The notes under the pieces: generated by a model
Databases searched by the model: none
Seen by the model: only the letters and a program-made list of their open reading frames with translations
Told to the model about the DNA's origin: nothing
Program-made: the position numbers and the translations under genes
Shown: positions 9,201 through 13,665 of the stretch, piece by piece
How positions within the stretch are numbered: the stretch's first letter is position 1
Layout of the letters: each line of letters opens with the position of its first letter
Assembly: GCA_003647375.1 (NCBI GenBank)
Contig: QMMS01000097.1
Location: forward strand, 1 to 13,665
Direction: 5' to 3'
Source: Deltaproteobacteria bacterium
GTDB lineage: Bacteria; Desulfobacterota; Desulfobacteria; Desulfobacterales; B30-G6
DNA: 13,665 nt

Positions 9201-9332
9201 GTCCAGCAATTCGCCGGAATCGAGTGGGGGCAATGCTTTTGCCGTTTTAATGGTAATCGTTTTCCCCAGAGCGTGTATCCCTGCTAAAAATTCCAATTGC
9301 GCTGCAGATAATTCAGGCATCTTTTGTTCCAT
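6243..9332 (-). CDS. Sigma-54 enhancer-binding activator with TPR and GAF sensor regions
   Basis: A 1029-residue transcription activator that should bind upstream DNA and use ATP hydrolysis to open sigma-54 promoters. In numbering from GTG 9338 (add 2): a helical amino-terminal part to about 110; a long helical TPR-like array about 115-540; a GAF-like domain about 560-695; the AAA+ domain about 719-950 with Walker A GETGVGKE (749-756), the sigma-54 contact loop GAFTGA (796-801), Walker B GTLFIDE (815-821) and WPGNVREL (934-941); and a Fis-type helix-turn-helix about 1003-1023 (GAAELLGMKRTSLYTRMKKL). All catalytic loops are intact. There is no phospho-acceptor receiver domain, so control is probably by ligand or protein contact through TPR/GAF. 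ATG 9332 is preferred over GTG 9338, which has a GAG only three bases away. It is divergent from the operon at 9837, whose -24/-12 promoter is its obvious target. Confidence 0.93.
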   Translation of the reverse strand: MEQKMPELSAAQLEFLAGIHALGKTITIKTAKALPPLDSGELLDLIDRFPELNPKERNGNKELGLPPDLPASLVRKFEKIRTSAWVSMILDKLDDLNCIDQIPSGTHATLLAECDRAQEAAQINSSLAQAALENHSHIEALRYSRRALIQLGSNLRSRGNDSLFISAALELSNLAVSLGKYLNEIPQILKKAKVISNRLGDKRSTALLELHMGRVFFFSNNLSKALEFFALGEMAVKNLGDDDILEQASQFLALYYHMQGNFGKAMEYFELALIRLGSQKVNALADPSSVIYMGLTSAYLGQFHRSIGLLDFNWRLTKGHNPVSPIIRAILGTVLVVSGNRENGSFHLQMAQKEALSDRNFLGEYFAVGGLAHYHLIENRPNESHDMLTQLQPKAIKHGMLGRFWSPWTLEMLFELEKLGYPPIPGYEFENLLDVIMHTPNAHLRGLAIRLNAEKRLHEGTDREVIEKDLLASETLLNSTGDPFQVAKTRIALATLKLNQGNQKEALVFAQKARQGLSGSLDRFFPDGLRFLLDDHQADMEDVDHLSILTGLFYEMAKQLLVRPSLKYAMHLLVSTMNRFLGAERSALFWSAEGKSTRLELRASLNLSKNELSGESFHSKMKLILKSFREGKPIIFRTHHALLCLPIKVEDLGTGVLYCDNIYFPHCFDFLSGPVLESIMTEISKHLSWQRHYFQSLRQKEKGRVKDLDNKSEQIGQDIKFTSPVMRKLLKQADRIATSEATVYIQGETGVGKELLAKRIHEMSRRREGPFVTIDPSTIPENLLESELFGYEKGAFTGANHQKIGRMEAAHQGTLFIDEIGEIPQALQVKFLRVLDDQKFPRIGGKAQISVDFRLLVATNRDLAWEVDNGKFRNDLYYRINVMPLKLPPLRDRVEDIVMLAEYFLKYYCKKNMTRRIELTTDDNAKLSTYAWPGNVRELKNVMERTALLGSSEHWEFLSQCKPKFTFDDIFSDDVTLDELQRRYIQYTLDKTGGKMGGSKGAAELLGMKRTSLYTRMKKLGLSPKQWRI

Positions 9333-9364
9333 GGCCACTATCTCAAATTTCCATTTTGGTTTTA

Positions 9365-9523
9365 CCTGAACTGAGCAATTTTTCCCGAAGAGATGTGCCG
9401 AGATCTTGATGGAGGAGGGTTCGCAAAAAACGCAGGCATACCAGTGGATTTGTCCAGGCTTTTTGCGAACCCTTGATCCGCAAGAAATTGGTGCAGGTCG
9501 AGATAAAAATCGCTCAGTTCAGG
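9365..9523. mobile_element. MITE-like element: 159 bp imperfect palindrome with terminal repeats and TTTA flanks
   Basis: The ends are perfect 12-base inverted repeats: CCTGAACTGAGC (9365-9376) and GCTCAGTTCAGG (9512-9523). After one mismatch they extend by ATTTTT / AAAAAT. A second perfect pair of 14 bases lies inside: AGGGTTCGCAAAAA (9416-9429) and its complement at 9460-9473. Both pairs share nearly the same centre (about 9444), and the bases between them are also partly complementary, so the whole element folds on itself. TTTA stands directly outside both ends (9361-9364 and 9524-9527), as a target duplication would. A 60-residue minus-strand frame crosses it but resembles no protein I know. 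The element ends 32 bases before the activator gene start, so it may carry or displace that gene's promoter. Confidence 0.6.
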
Positions 9524-9620
9524 TTTAATATACTCAGGGTTCAATTCCCCACCCCCTTGGGGCGATCAGTACTAAATACCATGGTCATGAAATGCATGTC
9601 AAGAAAAGCGTCTGAATACG

Positions 9621-9646
9621 GACTCCACAGTGACTCTATGGAGTCA
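9621..9646. promoter_or_regulatory. Candidate upstream activator site for the sigma-54 regulator
   Basis: GACTCCA (9621-9627) and TGGAGTC (9639-9645) are a perfect seven-base inverted repeat with an 11-base spacer. Overlapping it, TGACTC-TATG-GAGTCA (9631-9646) is a second perfect dyad, giving three GACTC-type half sites. The centre lies about 105-110 bases before the predicted sigma-54 start site, the usual distance for enhancer-binding proteins. Assignment to the neighbouring regulator is inference from position and symmetry. Confidence 0.5.
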
Positions 9647-9690
9647 GATGCCTGCTTCAAGGCAAAAGCTGCATTCAAAAATTATAAAAA

Positions 9691-9703
9691 TATCAATAAG
9701 TTA
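9691..9703 (+). promoter_or_regulatory. Consensus IHF-binding site
   Basis: TATCAATAAGTTA fits the IHF consensus WATCAA-N4-TTR at every defined base and has an A/T-rich run (9677-9690) on its 5' side, as good IHF sites do. It lies between the candidate activator site and the -24 element, where a bend would bring the activator to the polymerase. Confidence 0.6.
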
Positions 9704-9718
9704 TAAAAATAGTTCGCT

Positions 9719-9734
9719 TGGCATGCGAGTTGCA
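9719..9734 (+). promoter_or_regulatory. Sigma-54 (-24/-12) promoter of the Mo-enzyme operon
   Basis: TGGCATG-CGAG-TTGCA matches the sigma-54 consensus TGGCACG-N4-TTGCA with one difference, and the key GG (9720-9721) and GC (9732-9733) are separated by exactly 10 bases. The start of transcription would be near 9744, leaving a leader of about 93 bases before ATG 9837. The divergently encoded sigma-54 activator beside it strongly supports the call. Confidence 0.85.
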
Positions 9735-9836
9735 AGTTTAATAAAAAATTGGATTTTTGTAGATCTTGAGTCGTTGAGGATAGGTGAGATGATAGGGCGC
9801 AAGTTCTTAACTGTACGCAAGGAGGAATAAGAAATT

Positions 9837-11957
9837 ATGGAAAGTAAGATTAGCCCGGATGGTAAATTTCTGTGTTTGAGGTGCCATCAGAAGTGCCATC
9901 TGACGGGGCAAGTCAGTGATGGTAAATTGGTGGGCATTGAAGGTGCGACCTGTATAAAAGGAAGAACAATTCCCGATCTTGTGTATCATCCCGACAGGGT
10001 GCTTTATCCGCAAAAGCGGGTGGGTGAAAAAGGATCAGGAAAATGGGAGCGTATCTCATGGGAGCAGGCCATAGAAGAAATCGCTGCCAAAATGAATGAG
10101 GTAACAGATAAATACGGTTCTGAAACTATTTATCTCTCAACAGGTTCCGGACAAAAACAGATAGGAAACCAGGCGTGTGAAATTGGAAAGAAATTTTTCG
10201 ATACTCCCCAGACCCATTGGGGACGTTACACCTGTATCATCCCTCAGGCTACCGCTGATTTTGGGACAGCCGGTGAAACCCTCGCCTATGAATACTGTGC
10301 TGAGTACAGCAAATCAAAACTGATAATGCTCTGGGGCGCTAACGTGGATTTAACCTGCCCGGCTCAGGCACGTGATATCAGGGAAGCGGTTCGTGGCGGT
10401 ACCAAGCTGATTGTTGTCGATCCCAGGGCGATACCCATGGCGAAGAAAGCCAATCTATGGCTGAAAATCAAGCCTGGAACAGATACGGCTTTAGGGTTAG
10501 GGATGATCAATGTGATTATCAATGAAGAGCTTTATGATAAAGATTTTGTAAAAAACTGGACAGTGGGTTTTGAGAGATTAAAGGCACATGTTCAGGAATT
10601 CACACCTGCGTGGGCTGCTCCAATTACGGATCTGTCCGAGGCAGATATTATTGCAGCAGCCAGGCTTTATGCAAAAACGCCTCCAGCCACCCTGTATGCA
10701 CGAACCGGTGCTGCTGCCCAGCAGATAAATTCGTCCCAGAATGCCCGGACCATGGCCTGCCTGATCGGCCTATGCGGCAATGTTGATGTCCCGGGTGGAA
10801 ATATACCGTATTTGAGGACCTTTAATGCCAAGTATTTTTACCATTCATATACTACCCGTATGAGTCTGAGAGCCTCGCCCAATAAAGAAAACAAGTTTTT
10901 TGGTTTTGGGAAATATCCAATGATGCACATGATCAGTATGTGTGACATGCCCACCTGTATAAGGGGTATGCATGACGGGCGCACCAGGGCGGCCTGGATT
11001 GTTGCAAATAATTTGGTTGTATCCGACCAGGATAGCCGGATGGTTTTTGAGGGTTTGAAGAAGCTCAAGCTTGTGGTTGTTTCCGATTATTTTATGACGC
11101 CTACAGCCGAGGTTGCTGACTATGTCCTTCCCGCTTGCTCGTATGCGGAGATAGACAATATTGTTGGCACCTTTCAAGAGCCTTATGATTATGCAATTGC
11201 ACACAGAAAAATAATAGAGCCCCAAGGCGAGTGCTGGGATGACAGGAAAATGGTCATCGAGGTCGGTAAAAAGATGGGTCGCGGTGAAGTTTTCTGGAAA
11301 GATGTTGAAGACTGGCTTGATTGGCGGCTGAAATACCTGGGAAAGACATTTGATGAAATGTGTAATATGCCGGATCACAAAATAGACTTTCCGCGGAGCT
11401 ATAGGAGATATGAAAAAAGTGTCCCCGGCTTTGGAACCCCTAGTGGAAAATTTGAATTTTATTCTGAGATCCTTGACGTCATCGGAACCGAACCTCTCCC
11501 GACCTTCCGGGAAAATCCTGAGAGTCCGGTAAGCAGTCCTGAGATTTTCAAGGAATACCCCTTTATTTATATGCAGGTCAGGCTGGCAGGCTTTCAGCAC
11601 ACTGAAGGAAGGCAGATAGAGAGACAACGAAAAATGCACCCCGATCCTATTCTGGAGATGCATCCGGATCCGGCGGGCAAACTGGGAATCAGTGACGGCG
11701 ATTGGGTTAAGCTTCAAATAGCAGAGCAAAAGTATAAAGACAAACACATATCGTTCAGGGTCAAACTGGTTGATACGATGCACCCGGAGACAGTTGGAGC
11801 AGCCCATGGGTGGTGGTTCCCTGAGAAACCGGCTCCAGAGCACGGCGCCTTTGATTCAAATATAAATGCCCTGTTGTCTATGGAGCATGGACCTTACGAG
11901 CCGCTTGTGGGGAATATTCAGCAAAGAGCCATTGCCTGCAAAGTGACGAAGGCTTGA
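9837..11957 (+). CDS. Molybdopterin oxidoreductase, acetylene-hydratase-like branch
   Basis: A DMSO-reductase-family enzyme of 706 residues that should bind a bis-pterin molybdenum or tungsten centre and one [4Fe-4S] cluster. The cluster ligands are C13, C16, C20 and C39 (CLRCHQKC, then GATCIKGR). RVLYPQKRVG and WERISWEQA follow, as usual. C133 in GRYTCIIPQ sits where this family places the metal ligand, so a Cys-ligated metal is likely. LGMINVIINEELYDKDFV (220-237) and YFMTPTAEVADYVLPA (418-433) resemble Pelobacter acetylene hydratase, compared from memory. The Asp that follows the second cluster Cys there and activates water is His17 here, so acetylene hydration is doubtful. No Tat signal or redox partner subunit is seen; it looks cytoplasmic. 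AAGGAGG (9819-9825) precedes ATG 9837. First gene of a sigma-54 operon with SCP2 and acyl-CoA dehydrogenase genes. Substrate unknown. Confidence 0.88.
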   Translation: MESKISPDGKFLCLRCHQKCHLTGQVSDGKLVGIEGATCIKGRTIPDLVYHPDRVLYPQKRVGEKGSGKWERISWEQAIEEIAAKMNEVTDKYGSETIYLSTGSGQKQIGNQACEIGKKFFDTPQTHWGRYTCIIPQATADFGTAGETLAYEYCAEYSKSKLIMLWGANVDLTCPAQARDIREAVRGGTKLIVVDPRAIPMAKKANLWLKIKPGTDTALGLGMINVIINEELYDKDFVKNWTVGFERLKAHVQEFTPAWAAPITDLSEADIIAAARLYAKTPPATLYARTGAAAQQINSSQNARTMACLIGLCGNVDVPGGNIPYLRTFNAKYFYHSYTTRMSLRASPNKENKFFGFGKYPMMHMISMCDMPTCIRGMHDGRTRAAWIVANNLVVSDQDSRMVFEGLKKLKLVVVSDYFMTPTAEVADYVLPACSYAEIDNIVGTFQEPYDYAIAHRKIIEPQGECWDDRKMVIEVGKKMGRGEVFWKDVEDWLDWRLKYLGKTFDEMCNMPDHKIDFPRSYRRYEKSVPGFGTPSGKFEFYSEILDVIGTEPLPTFRENPESPVSSPEIFKEYPFIYMQVRLAGFQHTEGRQIERQRKMHPDPILEMHPDPAGKLGISDGDWVKLQIAEQKYKDKHISFRVKLVDTMHPETVGAAHGWWFPEKPAPEHGAFDSNINALLSMEHGPYEPLVGNIQQRAIACKVTKA

Positions 11958-11994
11958 TTTTCTTGATGTTGAAGTGTGAAAGGAGAAAACAAAA

Positions 11995-12564
11995 ATGCCA
12001 GAAGATTTGATCGATAGAATTATCAATTTGGAACCGAAAGATGTCGAAGCCAAATTGCCCGCCCTTCTGGGTGAGATAGAAAACAATGGTGTTGAAGAAT
12101 CGATGAATGAATATCCCGGCGTATTGCTCCAGATATTCCTGAAGCTTGAAGAAAGCGATTTGGTAAGGATAGGGGTTGATTCCCCGGAACTATTTGACAG
12201 GCTCACCAAAATTGTATGGGAGGGTGTGTCAAAAAGATCGGAGGGTGTTGCATCCTACCTCGATGAGGTTGTCAGGGACTTGCCCAGGAAAAAATTTGTT
12301 GTCAATTTTGAGACGTTTGACACACCCTTAAAGCTGCATTTTGTGGTATCTGACGGGAAGTTTTCCGGTGATGTGGGTATGACTAGCTTCAGAGAGCAGG
12401 ATTGCAGGTGGTTTGCGGATACACAGACGATTCTCGCATTAATGAGGGGAGAGTTTCGACAAACAATGCTTTTTACTGAAAAGCTTTTTTTTGAGGGGGC
12501 ATTTGGATTGCTGGGAAAAAAGGCAGTGCCACTGTGCGCCCTGCTGGGAAGCTTATTAATGTAA
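11995..12564 (+). CDS. SCP2-like sterol/lipid carrier domain protein
   Basis: A small 189-residue soluble protein without signal peptide or membrane helix. Residues 1-95 are helical, acidic and of no family I recognise. Residues about 98-188 fit the SCP2 fold: beta strands (KKFVVNFETFD, LKLHFVVSDGKFSG), then a helix and sheet in ADTQTILALMRGEF (141-154), and the final amphipathic, hydrophobic tail (GLLGKKAVPLCALLGSLL). SCP2 domains hold fatty acyl-CoA, sterols or other hydrophobic molecules in a tunnel. AAAGGAG at 11979-11985 precedes ATG 11995. It starts 37 bases after the Mo enzyme and ends 22 before the dehydrogenase, so all three are almost certainly one transcript. It could carry a poorly soluble substrate or its CoA ester between the two enzymes. 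The SCP2 assignment rests on pattern, not a search. Confidence 0.65.
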   Translation: MPEDLIDRIINLEPKDVEAKLPALLGEIENNGVEESMNEYPGVLLQIFLKLEESDLVRIGVDSPELFDRLTKIVWEGVSKRSEGVASYLDEVVRDLPRKKFVVNFETFDTPLKLHFVVSDGKFSGDVGMTSFREQDCRWFADTQTILALMRGEFRQTMLFTEKLFFEGAFGLLGKKAVPLCALLGSLLM

Positions 12565-12586
12565 TTTAAGAGAAGGAGAGTACAAC

Positions 12587-13665
12587 ATGGAATTAGATTT
12601 ACTTAAGGAAAAATACCTGGGTATTCCCGAGGGATCACTGATGCAGGCTGCCGTGCTCCGTGACGTTATGGAGGAGAAGGTATGGCCCCGGCGGCTGGAT
12701 TTGGAAGGAGGCTTTCACAGGGATGCAGAACTGGGAAGAAAGACAAAGGATGAACTTCACCAGGAATTAGTAGATTTAAGCCAGGTCAGGGGGCTTTTCC
12801 CACCGGAAATTGATGGCGTGGGCATGCCCTGGATTATGGAGTTTCTCTATCCGAGCATAGAGGAATTATCCCGCGGTGACTGTGGCCTGTTAATGGATAC
12901 ATTGGTGCCCGGATGGGCTTTTCTTGCCGCCACAAAGGCATCTAACATGGATGTATTGAAGGACTATGGGGCTATTTTCACAGGGCCTGACATGCACCAT
13001 GCATGCCTGTCGATGACCGAACCCCAGGGCGGCTGCAATATCCTTGATGAAAGTATGAAAGGTAAGACAATAAGAACGACTGCCATACTTGACGGGGACG
13101 ATTATGTAATCAATGGTCTGAAATTATGGCCGAGCGGATCGGGTGAAGCTGAGTATTTTATGACCGTCTGCACGACCGATCCCAGCCTGGGAGATGAAGG
13201 GATCTGCCTGCTTTATCATCCGCGTGATGTAGAAGGCCTTTCTACGGGTCCCAATATCCATAAAATGGGGATGATTTTTACAGATTTTAATGGATGGATC
13301 AAATATGAAAACGTAAGGGTACCAAAGAAATACCGGGCTGCAGGTCCGGGGAGAGATGCTGAACTCTGGCGGGATGCCCTTGCTGCAGCAAGGTTTCTCA
13401 GTGCCCCGATGGCTCTTGGTGCTGCCCAGGCAGGTTTTGAAATTGCGTTGGAATACACAAGAACAAGAATTGCCGGGAACAAACCGGTCAGGGAGCACTC
13501 AATGCATGCCGGCATGCTTGCAGACATGGCCATCGCCATTGAAGCCTCCAGAGCCTATAATATACAGGTGGCAAGGATGTTTGACAGGCCTGAGCAATTT
13601 GGACCCTGGCATGGATCTTATTTGTCCGGAAAAGCCAGCGGTGCAAAGGTGATGTCTTCTGATAC
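12587..13665 (+). CDS. Acyl-CoA dehydrogenase (3' end beyond the window)
   Basis: A flavin (FAD) dehydrogenase oxidising an acyl-CoA at C2-C3 and passing electrons to ETF. The 359 residues present cover the amino-terminal helices, the beta domain and the start of the carboxy-terminal helices. CLSMTEPQGGCN (140-151) is the FAD/substrate loop, a variant of the usual TEPxAGSD. INGLKLWPSGSG (175-186) corresponds to the NGxKxWIS segment. YENVRVPKKY (240-249) is the dV-VP signature before the last domain, and the helices around 262-330 include RTRIAGNKPV. The catalytic glutamate of most members lies farther on and is not in the window, so activity and subfamily cannot be judged. AAGGAG at 12573-12578 gives good spacing to ATG 12587. 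It is the third gene of the sigma-54 operon, 22 bases after the SCP2-like gene. Confidence 0.9.
   Translation, partial: MELDLLKEKYLGIPEGSLMQAAVLRDVMEEKVWPRRLDLEGGFHRDAELGRKTKDELHQELVDLSQVRGLFPPEIDGVGMPWIMEFLYPSIEELSRGDCGLLMDTLVPGWAFLAATKASNMDVLKDYGAIFTGPDMHHACLSMTEPQGGCNILDESMKGKTIRTTAILDGDDYVINGLKLWPSGSGEAEYFMTVCTTDPSLGDEGICLLYHPRDVEGLSTGPNIHKMGMIFTDFNGWIKYENVRVPKKYRAAGPGRDAELWRDALAAARFLSAPMALGAAQAGFEIALEYTRTRIAGNKPVREHSMHAGMLADMAIAIEASRAYNIQVARMFDRPEQFGPWHGSYLSGKASGAKVMSSD

Noticed and set aside
9362..9544. 60-codon minus-strand open frame upstream of the activator gene
   Set aside because: It coincides almost exactly with the palindromic MITE-like element; the two halves are each other's antisense, there is no clear ribosome site, and I recognise no family.
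9582..9597. TGGTCATGAAATGCAT as a second sigma-54 promoter
   Set aside because: Only nine bases separate GG and GC, whereas ten are required; the site at 9719-9734 is far better.
10845..11843. 332-codon minus-strand open frame
   Set aside because: It lies wholly antisense to the well-supported molybdopterin enzyme, and its composition is that of an antisense shadow.
9837..11957. Calling the molybdoenzyme acetylene hydratase
   Set aside because: Overall similarity is real, but the essential Asp after the second cluster cysteine is His17, and the operon context points to CoA-ester metabolism.

Overview
The window is about 13.7 kb of moderate-GC bacterial chromosome. It most likely comes from an anaerobic deltaproteobacterium (Desulfobacterota, sulfate-reducer type). 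That placement is inferred from the gene types: a stand-alone FMN/Fe-S glutamate-synthase-like protein, a single-subunit molybdopterin enzyme close to acetylene hydratase, a large TPR-GAF sigma-54 activator, an sCache diguanylate cyclase, and A/T-rich long-hairpin intergenic repeats. No rRNA or other phylogenetic marker is present to confirm it.

Left part (1-4112), housekeeping and signalling: a terminator-like hairpin, a zinc-finger-less DnaJ-type co-chaperone, a roughly 170 bp imperfect inverted repeat, argF (ornithine carbamoyltransferase, minus strand), and a divergently placed membrane sCache-PAS-GGDEF diguanylate cyclase.

Middle part (4113-6129): a 364 bp intergenic region with a sigma-70-like promoter, a bulged hairpin with a hexaloop, a very strong intrinsic terminator, a second hexaloop hairpin and a 26 bp near-palindrome. 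It leads into a 550-residue glutamate-synthase-like FMN protein. It looks like either a small RNA gene or an attenuated leader of the nitrogen gene.

Right part (6243-13665), the most interesting region: a 1029-residue sigma-54 enhancer-binding protein on the minus strand faces away from a three-gene plus-strand operon. The operon encodes a molybdopterin/tungstopterin oxidoreductase of the acetylene-hydratase-like branch, an SCP2-like lipid/acyl-CoA carrier protein, and an acyl-CoA dehydrogenase cut by the window end. The 500 bp between them hold a nearly consensus -24/-12 promoter, a consensus IHF site just upstream, an inverted repeat at about -105 suited to be the activator site, and a 159 bp MITE-like element with terminal inverted repeats and a TTTA flanking duplication. 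Together this reads as an inducible anaerobic pathway for a hydrophobic substrate that ends in acyl-CoA oxidation. The substrate is not identifiable from sequence alone, and the Mo enzyme lacks the Asp that acetylene hydratase needs.
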